Shown piece after piece: positions 32,426-40,804 of a stretch of DNA of 64,000 bases (the stretch's first letter is position 1; every line of letters starts with the position of its first letter). The notes beneath the pieces are model-generated. The model was not told the DNA's origin and did no database searches. It was given only the letters and a program-made list of their open reading frames with translations. Location of the stretch: NCBI RefSeq assembly GCF_022698145.1, contig NZ_JALDAX010000025.1:29650-93649 (forward strand), read 5' to 3'. The position numbers and the translations under genes are program-made. The stretch comes from Streptomyces spinosisporus. Its GTDB lineage: Bacteria; Actinomycetota; Actinomycetes; Streptomycetales; Streptomycetaceae.

Positions 32426-32854
32426 CTACTCCTTGTCGCCGCTCTCCCGGTTCCCCTTGTTCTCCTTGTCCCCCTCGTTCCCCCGCTCCCGGCGCCGCAG
32501 TTCCTCCTCGCGGCGGCGCAGGTCGGCCTCCCAGTCCTTGAGGAGGGCCTCGTCCTTCTTGTTCTCCTCCTTGAGGGACTTCAGGAACTCGGGATTGTCG
32601 TCGGGGGCGACGAACTCGGTGCGGTGGTTGCGGTGCCACTCGGAGGGTGTGGAGCCGCCCGGGGCGCCCTGGCGCACCTTGCCGGCCACGAGCCAGGCGA
32701 CGGGGCCGACCAGCACCTCGCCGAACAGCAGGATGATGATGACCCAGACCACCTTGGGCAGCCCGCGCACCTGCTCCTCGGGGGTGTTCAGACAGTCGAT
32801 GAAGGCGAAGATCCACAGCGCCAGGACCAGCAGGAACGGCAGATACCTGAGCAT
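32426..32854 (-). CDS. PLD nuclease N-terminal (PLDc_N) domain membrane protein
   Basis: A 142-residue protein with two membrane spans (LRYLPFLLVLALWIFAFIDCL and VVWVIIILLFGEVLVGPVAWLVAG) that match the PLDc_N domain of small actinobacterial membrane proteins. The tail of about 75 residues is highly charged, rich in Lys, Glu and Arg, and predicted to be a long helix or coiled coil. No nuclease motif is present despite the family name. The ATG at 32854 places the first span at the N-terminus. Its 5' end faces the UbiD-like gene. Confidence 0.8.
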   Translation of the reverse strand: MLRYLPFLLVLALWIFAFIDCLNTPEEQVRGLPKVVWVIIILLFGEVLVGPVAWLVAGKVRQGAPGGSTPSEWHRNHRTEFVAPDDNPEFLKSLKEENKKDEALLKDWEADLRRREEELRRRERGNEGDKENKGNRESGDKE

Positions 32855-32929
32855 GGTGGTGCGATCCCCCATCGGACGGCGGCGGGGCACTGTCCGGCCC
32901 CGGTGACGGGGTCAGGGTAGCGGGTGGCA

Positions 32930-32935
32930 GATACT
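32930..32935 (+). promoter_or_regulatory. -10 element of a probable leaderless UbiD-family transcript
   Basis: GATACT ends seven bases before the ATG at 32943, placing initiation at the start codon. No ribosome site is present. Confidence 0.45.
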
Positions 32936-32942
32936 GGGACGC

Positions 32943-34397
32943 ATGGCTTACGACGATCTTCGCTCCCTGCTCAGGGCACTGGAACGCGAGGGCGACCTCA
33001 AGCGCGTCAAGGCCGAGGTCGACCCGTATCTGGAGGTCGGGGAGATCGTCGACCGGGTGCAGAAGGCGGGCGGACCGGCGCTGCTGTTCGAGAACGTGAA
33101 GGGCTCCGCCATGCCCCTCGCGATGAACGTCTTCGGCACCGACCGGCGGCTGCTGAAGGCCCTCGGCCTGAAGTCGTACGGGGACATCTCCGAGAAGATC
33201 GGCGGACTGCTGCGCCCCGAGCTGCCGCACGGCTTCGTCGGGGTGCGCGAGGCCTTCGGCAAGCTCGGCGCGATGACGCACGTACCGCCGAAGAAGGTGA
33301 AGGACGCCCCCGTGCAGGAGGTGGTGCTCACCGGCGACGACGTCGATCTCGACGCCCTGCCCGCGCTGTTCACCTGGCCCCGGGACGGCGGCTCCTTCTT
33401 CAACCTGGGCCTCACCCACACCAAGGACCCCGAGACCGGCATCCGCAACCTCGGGCTCTACCGCCTCCAGCGCCACGACCGGCGCACCATCGGCATGCAC
33501 TGGCAGATCCACAAGGACAGCCGCAACCACTACCAGGTGGCGGCGAGGCGGGGCGAGCGGCTGCCGGTCGCGATCGCCTTCGGGTGCCCGCCCGCGGTGA
33601 CGTACGCCTCCACGGCCCCGCTGCCCGGTGACATCGACGAGTACCTCTTCGCCGGGTTCATCGCCGGCAAGCGGATCGAGATGGTCGACTGCAAGACCGT
33701 GCCGCTGCAGGTGCCGGCGCAGGCGGAGGTCGTGATCGAGGGCTGGCTGGAGCCCGGCGAGATGCTCCCCGAGGGCCCCTTCGGCGACCACACCGGCTTC
33801 TACACGCCACAGGAGCCGTTCCCCGCGCTGACGATCGACTGCGTGACGATGCGCAGGCGGCCGCTGCTTCAGTCGATCGTCGTAGGCCGCCCTCCGACGG
33901 AGGACGGACCGCTGGGGCGTGCGACGGAGCGGTTCTTCCTCCCGCTGCTGAAGATCATCGTGCCGGACATCGTGGACTACCACCTGCCGGAGGCAGGCGG
34001 GTTCCACAACTGCGCGATCGTCTCGATCGACAAGAAGTACCCCAAGCATGCTCAAAAGGTGATGCACGCTGTCTGGGGGGCTCACATGATGTCCCTGACG
34101 AAGCTGATCGTGGTCGTGGACTCCGACTGCGACGTCCATGATCTGCACGAGGTCGCCTGGCGCGCCCTCGGCAACACGGACTACGCCCGCGACCTCAGCG
34201 TCGTCGAAGGCCCCGTCGACCATCTCGACCATGCCTCCTACCAGCAGTTCTGGGGCGGCAAGGCGGGCATCGACGCGACGAGGAAGTGGCCCGAGGAGGG
34301 CTACACGCGCGACGGCGGCTGGCCCGAGATGGTCCTTTCCGACCCGGAGACGGCGGCGAAGGTCGACCGCCGCTGGAAGGAGTACGGCCTTTCATGA
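32943..34397 (+). CDS. Menaquinone biosynthesis decarboxylase, UbiD family
   Basis: A 484-residue prenylated-FMN decarboxylase that should act late in the futalosine route of menaquinone synthesis. The prFMN and metal motifs include THTKDPETGIRNLGLYR and EGPFGDHTGFYTP. It overlaps the polyprenyltransferase gene by ATGA and sits with a UbiX-like flavin prenyltransferase and MqnE, the arrangement known from Streptomyces menaquinone loci. A -10-like GATACT ends seven bases before the ATG, and there is no ribosome site, so the message is probably leaderless. Confidence 0.93.
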   Translation: MAYDDLRSLLRALEREGDLKRVKAEVDPYLEVGEIVDRVQKAGGPALLFENVKGSAMPLAMNVFGTDRRLLKALGLKSYGDISEKIGGLLRPELPHGFVGVREAFGKLGAMTHVPPKKVKDAPVQEVVLTGDDVDLDALPALFTWPRDGGSFFNLGLTHTKDPETGIRNLGLYRLQRHDRRTIGMHWQIHKDSRNHYQVAARRGERLPVAIAFGCPPAVTYASTAPLPGDIDEYLFAGFIAGKRIEMVDCKTVPLQVPAQAEVVIEGWLEPGEMLPEGPFGDHTGFYTPQEPFPALTIDCVTMRRRPLLQSIVVGRPPTEDGPLGRATERFFLPLLKIIVPDIVDYHLPEAGGFHNCAIVSIDKKYPKHAQKVMHAVWGAHMMSLTKLIVVVDSDCDVHDLHEVAWRALGNTDYARDLSVVEGPVDHLDHASYQQFWGGKAGIDATRKWPEEGYTRDGGWPEMVLSDPETAAKVDRRWKEYGLS

Positions 34398-35296
34398 GCA
34401 GCGCTTCTGCCGCGATCCCGCAGCCGGGAAGAACCAAGGCGTTCCTGCGCCTGGTGATGATCGAGCACTCGGTCTTCGCCCTGCCCTTCGCCTACATCGC
34501 CGCCCTCACCGCGATGTTCGAGTGGGACCGCAACATCCACTGGGGGCGGCTGCTCCTGGTCACCATCTGCATGGTGGGCCTGCGGACGTTCGCGATGGCG
34601 GTGAACCGGATCATCGACCGCGAGATCGACGCCCGCAATCCGCGCACCGCGCACCGGGAGCTGGTCACCGGCGCGATGTCGGTCAGGCACGCCTGGACGG
34701 GCGCGCTGATCGCGGTCGTGATCTTCCTGGGCTCGGCGGCCCTGCTCAACCCCCTCTGCTTCGCCCTCGCCCCCATCGCGGTGATCCCGATGGTGGTCTA
34801 CCCCTACGGCAAGCGGTTCACGAACTTCCCGCAGGCCATCCTCGGCATCGCGCAGGCGATGGGCCCGATCGGCGGCTGGCTCGCGATCAGCGGGGAGTGG
34901 TCCTGGGACGCGACGCTCCTCGGCCTCGCCGTCGGCATCTGGATCGGCGGCTTCGACCTGATCTACGCCTGCCAGGACGTCGAGACCGACCGCAGGATCG
35001 GCGTCATGTCGGTTCCGGCCCGCTTCGGCATCCCGGCCGCGATCTGGGGCGCCCGCGTCTGCCACACGGCGGTCATGGCCCTGCTCATCGCGTACGCGGT
35101 GGCCACCGACGCCGGTGCCTTCTTCTGGATCGGCCTCATGATCGTCGCGGCCGCCTTCGTCTACGAGCACCACATCGTCCGCCCGCACGACCTGTCCCGC
35201 CTGAACCGCGCCTTCTTCAGCGTCAACGGCTTCATCGGCATCGCACTCTTCGTGTGCGCACTGCTGGACCTGCTGGTGCGTGGGCTGACCGTCTGA
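34394..35296 (+). CDS. mqnP: Menaquinone polyprenyltransferase (MqnP), UbiA family
   Basis: A 300-residue membrane prenyltransferase of about eight spans that attaches the polyprenyl chain to the futalosine-pathway ring intermediate. Both Asp-rich motifs are present: NRIIDREIDARNP and YACQDVETDRRIG. The start ATG overlaps the upstream UbiD-family gene stop as ATGA, fixing the start and indicating coupling. Confidence 0.94.
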   Translation: MSSASAAIPQPGRTKAFLRLVMIEHSVFALPFAYIAALTAMFEWDRNIHWGRLLLVTICMVGLRTFAMAVNRIIDREIDARNPRTAHRELVTGAMSVRHAWTGALIAVVIFLGSAALLNPLCFALAPIAVIPMVVYPYGKRFTNFPQAILGIAQAMGPIGGWLAISGEWSWDATLLGLAVGIWIGGFDLIYACQDVETDRRIGVMSVPARFGIPAAIWGARVCHTAVMALLIAYAVATDAGAFFWIGLMIVAAAFVYEHHIVRPHDLSRLNRAFFSVNGFIGIALFVCALLDLLVRGLTV

Positions 35297-35323
35297 GCGG
35301 TCATCGCGCAGGGCGCACAGAGC

Positions 35324-35923
35324 TCACCGTATGAGCGCCGGAGGTGTGCCGCGGCGGAACCAGAACGCCGCGGCCACCCCCGTCGCCAGGCCGATCAGGT
35401 GGGCCTGCCAGCTGACGCCCGACTGCAGCGGGGACAGGCCCAGCAGGATCGAGCTGCCCCAGACGGCGCCCACCAGCAGGCCGACCACGATGCCGAGCGG
35501 ACGGCGCTCCACGAACCCGCTGACCAGCAGGAAGCCGAAGAGGCCGAAGATCAGGCCGGAGGCGCCCGCCGTGTTGGTGTGCGCCGGGGCCATGAGCCAC
35601 ACACCGAGTCCGTCGGCCACGATGATCACCAGGGACAGGACGGCGAACCGGCGCAACCCGCCGAGGGCCGCGAGGAAGCCCATGACCAGCAGCGGCACGC
35701 TGTTGGCGGCCACATGGGCGAAGCCGAAGTGGATGAAGGCGGCGGGCACGACGTCGACCAGCTCGGACGGCTCGCGCGGGGTGATGCCCAGCCCGTCCAG
35801 CGCATGACCGCTCACCGCGTCGACCGCTTCCAGCAGCCACAGCAGCGCGACCCAGCCGACCATCAGCTTGGCCGCGGCCTTCGCGCGCTCCCCGCGCGAC
35901 CACTCGAGCTCAGCGCCCTTCAT
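35324..35923 (-). CDS. Rhomboid family intramembrane serine protease
   Basis: A 199-residue, six-span membrane protease. The catalytic Ser is in GASGLIFG, the catalytic His in SWQAHLIG and the oxyanion-side HxxxN in FAHVAAN. GGTGGGGG precedes the ATG at 35923. It lies on the opposite strand, between two menaquinone genes. The substrate is unknown. Confidence 0.9.
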   Translation of the reverse strand: MKGAELEWSRGERAKAAAKLMVGWVALLWLLEAVDAVSGHALDGLGITPREPSELVDVVPAAFIHFGFAHVAANSVPLLVMGFLAALGGLRRFAVLSLVIIVADGLGVWLMAPAHTNTAGASGLIFGLFGFLLVSGFVERRPLGIVVGLLVGAVWGSSILLGLSPLQSGVSWQAHLIGLATGVAAAFWFRRGTPPALIR

Positions 35924-36002
35924 GGCATCCCCCACCGCTCACTCGTTCCCCCCTGGGAAACGACCGGACCCCCTTGGCCGGTTCCCACCCCGCGACGCCG
36001 GA

Positions 36003-36008
36003 TAGGCT
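36003..36008 (+). promoter_or_regulatory. -10 element of a probable leaderless UbiX-like transcript
   Basis: TAGGCT ends seven bases before the GTG at 36016. The spacing is the same as for the UbiD-family gene. Confidence 0.45.
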
Positions 36009-36015
36009 CGGTGTT

Positions 36016-36696
36016 GTGAACCCAGCCAAGCCAGGAGAGACGCGGCGTACGCCTTGGATCGTAGGGGTGTCCGGCGCCTCCGGCACGCCTTATGCGGCCT
36101 CGGTGCTGCGCGCGCTTCTCGACGCGGGCGAGAGCGTGGACCTCGTCGTGTCGCGGGCCTCCCGGCTGACGCTGCTCGACGAGACCGGCATCTCCTTCCG
36201 GGACGCGCACTGGCGGGACGACCTGGGCGCATGGCTGAGCCGGGGCGCCGACGGAAAGCCCGGGATCTTCGAGACCGACCTCACCGACGTGCGGTACTGG
36301 AACGCGGGCGACCTCGCGGCCGGCCCGTCGTCGGGGTCGTACCCCACCAAGGGCATGCTGATCGTGCCCGCCTCCACGGCCTGTGTCGCGGGCGTCGCGC
36401 TCGGGCTGTCCAAGGATCTGCTGCAGCGGACGGCGAGCGTCACCCTCAAAGAGCGCCGTCCGCTGGTCGTGGCCGTACGCGAGACCCCGCTGAACGGCCA
36501 GACCCTCAGGCATCTCGTCGCGCTGGACGACGCGGGCGCGAGCGTGGTGCCGGCCTCACCGGGCTTCTACGCGGGCGCCACCCACATCCAGGACCTGGTG
36601 GACTTCGTCGCCGGGCGGGTGCTGGACGCCGCGGGCGTCGGGCACGGTCTGTACCGGCGGTGGAAGGGCGAACTGCACCGCGGCGCGGGCGAGTAG
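36016..36696 (+). CDS. UbiX-like flavin prenyltransferase
   Basis: A 226-residue flavoprotein that makes prenylated FMN, the cofactor of the UbiD-family decarboxylase encoded 1.6 kb upstream. The FMN-binding N-terminus is VGVSGASGTPYAASVLRAL; later blocks MLIVPASTACVAGVALGLSK and RPLVVAVRETPLN are typical. An insertion of about 30 residues in the middle (DGKPGIFETDLTDVRYW) is longer than in E. coli UbiX. The GTG at 36016 follows TAGGCT by seven bases without a ribosome site, so the message is probably leaderless. Confidence 0.92.
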   Translation: MNPAKPGETRRTPWIVGVSGASGTPYAASVLRALLDAGESVDLVVSRASRLTLLDETGISFRDAHWRDDLGAWLSRGADGKPGIFETDLTDVRYWNAGDLAAGPSSGSYPTKGMLIVPASTACVAGVALGLSKDLLQRTASVTLKERRPLVVAVRETPLNGQTLRHLVALDDAGASVVPASPGFYAGATHIQDLVDFVAGRVLDAAGVGHGLYRRWKGELHRGAGE

Positions 36697-36794
36697 AGCA
36701 GGAAGCGGTACCTCAGCACTCCGGTACGTCAGTACCCCAGCACCTCAGCACCTCTCATCACTTCAGGAACTCTTCAGCGGAAGGCTTCGATCGC

Positions 36795-37250
36795 ATGGAC
36801 GCGGTGGACAGGCAGCTCATCCAGGCCCTGAGGGAGAACGGCCGGGCTTCCTACGCGGAGCTGGGACGCCTCGTCGGGCTGTCGGGACCCAGTGTCACCG
36901 ACCGCATCAACCGGCTGGAGGCGGCCGGCGTCATCACCGGCTACCGCGCCACGGTCGACGCCGCCTCGCTCGGCCTCGGCGTCACCGCGCTCATCGGCAT
37001 CTCGCTGTCCGACGCCACCGACCACGAGGACGTGGCCCAGCGGCTGAAGGACCTCTCCGAGATCGAGGACTGCTGGTTCATCGCGGGCGACGACTCGTAC
37101 ATGCTCAAGGTGCGGGCGGCGGACGTGGACGGCCTGGAGAAGATCATCCGCCGGCTCTCCGGCACCAAGGGCGTCTCCCGGACCCGTACCACCATCATCC
37201 TCTCCACGAAGTGGGAGAACCGGGTCGGGGAGCTGCCCGAGGAGGTCTGA
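36795..37250 (+). CDS. Lrp/AsnC family transcriptional regulator
   Basis: A 151-residue regulator: an N-terminal helix-turn-helix (ASYAELGRLVGLSGPSVTDRINRLEAAGVI) followed by a RAM ligand-binding domain (VTALIGISLSD, CWFIAGDDSYMLKV, TRTTIILST). It sits between the UbiX-like gene and mqnE and is transcribed with them, so it may tune menaquinone synthesis in response to an amino acid. That link is inferred from position only. Confidence 0.92.
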   Translation: MDAVDRQLIQALRENGRASYAELGRLVGLSGPSVTDRINRLEAAGVITGYRATVDAASLGLGVTALIGISLSDATDHEDVAQRLKDLSEIEDCWFIAGDDSYMLKVRAADVDGLEKIIRRLSGTKGVSRTRTTIILSTKWENRVGELPEEV

Positions 37251-37310
37251 CCGCCGGGACGTACGGTGGTCGGTGTCGTAGTCGTCGTGTCGTCGGTGAA
37301 AGGTGTGGGC

Positions 37311-38474
37311 ATGGACGTCGGGCTCAAGCGTGAGCTGGAGGAGAAGGTGCGGGCGGGCGTGCGCCTGACCCGCGAGGACGGCATCGCGCTGTACGAGTCG
37401 GACGACCTGGCGTGGCTCGGCGGCCTCGCGCACGAGGTGCGCACCCGCAAGAACGGCGACGTGGTCCACTTCAACGTCAACCGCCACCTCAACATGACCA
37501 ATGTGTGCACGGCGTCCTGCGCCTACTGCTCCTTCCAGCGCAAGCCGGGCGAGAAGGACGCGTACACGATGCGCATCGAGGAGGCGGTGAAGCTCGCCAA
37601 GGCGATGGAGGGCGAGAACCTCACCGAGCTGCACATCGTCAACGGCCTGCACCCGAACCTGCCGTGGCGCTACTACCCGCGCTCGCTGCGGGAGCTGAAG
37701 GCGGCCCTGCCGGACGTCTCGCTCAAGGCGTTCACGGCCACGGAGATCCACCACTTCGAGACGATCTCCGGTCTGTCCGCGTCCGAGATCCTCGACGAAC
37801 TGATCGACGCGGGGCTCGAGTCGCTGACCGGCGGCGGCGCCGAGATCTTCGACTGGGAGGTCCGGCAGCACATCGTGGACCACCGCACCCACTGGGAGGA
37901 CTGGTCCCGCATCCACCGCCTGGCGCACGAGAAGGGCCTGAAGACCCCGTGCACCATGCTCTACGGCCACATCGAGGAGCCGCGCCACCGCGTCGACCAC
38001 GTGCTGCGCCTGCGTGAACTGCAGGACGAGACCGGCGGCTTCCAGGTCTTCATCCCGCTGCGCTACCAGCACGACTTCGTCGACATGAAGGACGGCAAGG
38101 TCAGGAACCGCCTGCAGGCCCGCACCCAGATGGCCACCGGCGCCGAGGCCCTGAAGACCTTCGCGGTCTCCCGGCTGCTCTTCGACAACGTCCCGCACGT
38201 GAAGGTCTTCTGGGTCATGCACGGCGTGCAGACCGCTCAGCTCGCCCTCCAGCACGGCGCCGACGACATGGACGGCTCGGTCGTCGAGTACAAGATCACG
38301 CACGACGCGGACAACTACGGCACCCCGAACAAGCTGACCCGCGAGGACCTCCTGGACCTGATCCGCGACGCCGGTTTCCGCCCGGTGGAGCGCAACACGC
38401 GCTACGAGATCATCCGCGAGTACGACGGCCCGGACCCGGCCCGCCGGGAGTCGCCGCAGCCGATGCGGGTGTGA
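37311..38474 (+). CDS. mqnE: Aminofutalosine synthase (MqnE)
   Basis: A radical SAM enzyme of 387 aa that joins 3-(1-carboxyvinyloxy)benzoate, made by MqnA, to S-adenosylmethionine, giving aminofutalosine. The iron-sulphur cysteines are C66, C70 and C73 (CTASCAYC). Other matching blocks are VHFNVNRHLNMTN, LTGGGAEIFDWEVR and FIPLRYQHDF. The ATG at 37311, preceded by AAAGG, sets the expected length. MqnA itself is encoded about 18 kb downstream in this window. Confidence 0.96.
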   Translation: MDVGLKRELEEKVRAGVRLTREDGIALYESDDLAWLGGLAHEVRTRKNGDVVHFNVNRHLNMTNVCTASCAYCSFQRKPGEKDAYTMRIEEAVKLAKAMEGENLTELHIVNGLHPNLPWRYYPRSLRELKAALPDVSLKAFTATEIHHFETISGLSASEILDELIDAGLESLTGGGAEIFDWEVRQHIVDHRTHWEDWSRIHRLAHEKGLKTPCTMLYGHIEEPRHRVDHVLRLRELQDETGGFQVFIPLRYQHDFVDMKDGKVRNRLQARTQMATGAEALKTFAVSRLLFDNVPHVKVFWVMHGVQTAQLALQHGADDMDGSVVEYKITHDADNYGTPNKLTREDLLDLIRDAGFRPVERNTRYEIIREYDGPDPARRESPQPMRV

Positions 38475-38505
38475 GTCCTTCCGGGCGCGGGGGTACCCGG
38501 CGGGC

Positions 38506-39156
38506 GTGAGCCCCCGTACCACCGCGCCCGAGGACGCCTACACCGCCGAGCCCTACCTCCCGGACCGCGGCGGTCTGCCCGCACTCCGCGAGGCGGCCGC
38601 CGGCTGCCGTGGCTGTCCGCTGCACCGGGACGCCACGCAGACCGTCTTCGGCGAGGGCACCGCGAAGGCCCGCGTGATGCTCGTCGGCGAGCAGCCCGGC
38701 GACCAGGAGGACCGGCAGGGCAAGCCGTTCGTGGGCCCGGCCGGCAAGCTCCTGCACCGCGCCCTCGCGGAAGCCGGCATCGATCCGGCCGAGGCGTACG
38801 TCACCAACGCGGTCAAGCACTTCAAGTTCACCTGGGACGAGCCGCGCAAGCGCCGTATCCACAAGGCGCCCACGCTCCGGGAGGCGGCGGCGTGCGGGCC
38901 GTGGCTCGCGGCCGAGCCGGCGGCCGTCGAGCCCGAGCTGATCGTGGTGCTCGGGGCGACCGCCGGGAAGGCCCTGCTCGGCTCGTCGTTCCGGGTCACG
39001 CAGGTGCGCGGCACCGTGCTGGAGGAGGAGATCCACGGGCACGCGGAGCGGCTCGTGCCGACTGTGCACCCCTCGTCCGTGCTGCGGGCGGACGACCGGG
39101 AGGCGGCGTACCAGGGGCTCGTCTCGGATCTCGAGGTGGCGGCACGTCTGCTGTAG
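38506..39156 (+). CDS. UdgX family uracil-DNA binding protein
   Basis: A 216-residue family 4-like uracil-DNA glycosylase. The motif GEQPGDQED and four cysteines for the Fe-S cluster (CRGC near residue 34 and others) match. The loop KRRIH (H119) is the hallmark of UdgX, whose histidine forms a covalent bond with uracil-containing DNA. The C-terminal motif is VPTVHPSSVLR. It detects or removes uracil from DNA. It is 31 bp downstream of mqnE; no functional link is known. Confidence 0.9.
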   Translation: MSPRTTAPEDAYTAEPYLPDRGGLPALREAAAGCRGCPLHRDATQTVFGEGTAKARVMLVGEQPGDQEDRQGKPFVGPAGKLLHRALAEAGIDPAEAYVTNAVKHFKFTWDEPRKRRIHKAPTLREAAACGPWLAAEPAAVEPELIVVLGATAGKALLGSSFRVTQVRGTVLEEEIHGHAERLVPTVHPSSVLRADDREAAYQGLVSDLEVAARLL

Positions 39157-39164
39157 GTAATGAG

Positions 39165-39170
39165 TACTAT
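39165..39170 (+). promoter_or_regulatory. -10 element of a probable leaderless GNAT transcript
   Basis: TACTAT ends six bases before the GTG at 39177, with no ribosome site. Confidence 0.5.
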
Positions 39171-39176
39171 GGCCGC

Positions 39177-39701
39177 GTGTCCCTTACTTTCACTCTTGAC
39201 CCCGCCGTCACTCCCGCCCTGCGCGACGGGATTCTCGGGCTGTGGGCGGATGTCTCCAACGCGGGCGGCTCGGTGGGCTTCGTGCCACCGGTCACCGCCG
39301 AGGACATACGGCCCGAGCTGGTGAAGCACCTCGTCGGCATGGCCGAGGGGCGGACCCGGCTGCTGGTCGGCCTCGACGCCTCCGGCGAGGTCGCGGCCAC
39401 CGCCTTCTTCAGCTTCAACACCCACCGGCTGATGAAGCACTGGGTGTGGCTCTACACGGTGATGGTGCACACCCGGCACCAGGGCAGGGGATACGGGCGG
39501 GATCTGCTTGCCGCCGCCGAGGAGGCGGCCCGCGGCTTCGACGGCATCGAGGCGATCCGGCTGACCTGCCGCGGCGGCAACGGCCTGGAGCGGTTCTACG
39601 GCTCCTGCGGCTACAAGGAGGTCGGGCGGGTGCCCGGCGCCATCCGCGTCGCCCCCGGCGACGACCGCGACGACGTCTTCATGCTGCTGCCCCTCGGCTG
39701 A
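39177..39701 (+). CDS. GNAT family N-acetyltransferase
   Basis: A 174-residue acetyltransferase. The acetyl-CoA loop is RHQGRGYGRDLLAAAEEAA and a later motif GGNGLERFYGSCGYKEVGRV is typical. The GTG at 39177 is six bases after a TACTAT -10-like element, and no ribosome site is present, which suggests a leaderless message. The substrate is unknown. Confidence 0.86.
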   Translation: MSLTFTLDPAVTPALRDGILGLWADVSNAGGSVGFVPPVTAEDIRPELVKHLVGMAEGRTRLLVGLDASGEVAATAFFSFNTHRLMKHWVWLYTVMVHTRHQGRGYGRDLLAAAEEAARGFDGIEAIRLTCRGGNGLERFYGSCGYKEVGRVPGAIRVAPGDDRDDVFMLLPLG

Positions 39702-39776
39702 CCCCCGTCGAAGATCGCACATCCGGCGTGCTTCACTGGACGGTGCCCCTTTTTGGAACCGGAAGAGTGGATTGAC

Positions 39777-40076
39777 ATGCTCCGCTACACGCTGATGCGC
39801 CTCGGGATCTTCGCAGGCTGCCTCGTGGTCGTCTGGGGCCTCGTCTACTCCGGCATCGTCCCGCGCGGGCTCGGCAACTCCAACGGCATGTGGGTCGTCC
39901 TGCTGTCCCTGGTGATCTCGGCCCCGATCAGCTTCGTGGTGCTGCGCAAGGAGCGGGACCGCGCCTCGGTCCAGGTCGTGCGCAGGGTCGACCGGATGAA
40001 GGCCAACCTGGACGCCAACCGCAGCCAGGAGGACGGCGCGGACGACGCGACGCGGGCGCAGGGCCAGACCTCGTAG
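39777..40076 (+). CDS. DUF4229 small membrane protein
   Basis: A 99-residue protein with two membrane spans (IFAGCLVVVWGLVYSGIV and GMWVVLLSLVISAPISFVVL) and a charged cytoplasmic tail ending QGQTS. The layout and start MLRYTLMRLG fit DUF4229, a conserved actinobacterial family often found near the menaquinone genes. GGAAGAG precedes the ATG. Function is unknown. Confidence 0.82.
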   Translation: MLRYTLMRLGIFAGCLVVVWGLVYSGIVPRGLGNSNGMWVVLLSLVISAPISFVVLRKERDRASVQVVRRVDRMKANLDANRSQEDGADDATRAQGQTS

Positions 40077-40114
40077 ACGTCACGCAAGCGGGGTCCGGGA
40101 CCGGGCCGCCCAAT

Positions 40115-40120
40115 TACTCT
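40115..40120 (+). promoter_or_regulatory. -10 element of a probable leaderless TetR transcript
   Basis: TACTCT ends seven bases before the ATG at 40128, and only TGCCCCC lies between. Confidence 0.5.
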
Positions 40121-40127
40121 TGCCCCC

Positions 40128-40775
40128 ATGGGTGCCGTGAAGACCAAGCGGATGCCGCGGGCGGTCCGTGAGCAGCAGATGCTGGACGCCGCCGTGCAGA
40201 CGTTCGGGCAGCGTGGGTACATGGCCGCGTCGATGGACGAGATCGCCGAACTGGCGGGTGTGTCCAAGCCGTTGGTCTATCTGTATCTGAACTCCAAGGA
40301 AGACCTGTTCACCGCCTGCATCCGGCGTGAGGCGCAGGCACTCGTGCAGGCGGTCCGGGCCGGTGTCCGCTCCGATCTGCCCGCCGACCGCCAACTCTGG
40401 GAGGGGCTGGGGGCGTTCTTCACGCACACGGCGCAGAACCCGGACGGCTGGGCGGTGCTGCACCTCCAGGCCCGTACGCGCGAACCGTTCGCGGCCGAGG
40501 TCACCGCGATGCGCGAGGAGATCGTCGCGTTCGTCACCCAGCTCATCGTCGTCGCGGCCAGGGAGGCCCACCGCGACCCCGACCTCGCCGAACGCGAGGT
40601 CGCCGGGCTCGCCGAGGCCCTGGTCGGCGCCGCCGAGTCCCTCGCCGCCTGGGCCAACGCCACCCCCGGCACCACGGCCCGCCAGGCCGCGGCCACCCTC
40701 ATGAACTTCGCCTGGGCGGGCCTGGGCAACCTCATGGAAGGGCGGCCCTGGACCCCTCCGCCCTCGGAGAACTGA
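40128..40775 (+). CDS. TetR family transcriptional regulator
   Basis: A 215-residue repressor with an N-terminal helix-turn-helix (QRGYMAASMDEIAELAGVSKPLVYLYL) and a helical ligand domain. TACTCT ends seven bases before the ATG without a ribosome site, so the message is likely leaderless. The convergent HtdX-like/FabG4-like operon and the acyl-CoA synthetases nearby make fatty-acid metabolism a plausible target, but no operator shows this directly. Confidence 0.9.
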   Translation: MGAVKTKRMPRAVREQQMLDAAVQTFGQRGYMAASMDEIAELAGVSKPLVYLYLNSKEDLFTACIRREAQALVQAVRAGVRSDLPADRQLWEGLGAFFTHTAQNPDGWAVLHLQARTREPFAAEVTAMREEIVAFVTQLIVVAAREAHRDPDLAEREVAGLAEALVGAAESLAAWANATPGTTARQAAATLMNFAWAGLGNLMEGRPWTPPPSEN

Positions 40776-40804
40776 CGCCCGCCTCGACGGTGTGCCCGCA
40801 GGGG

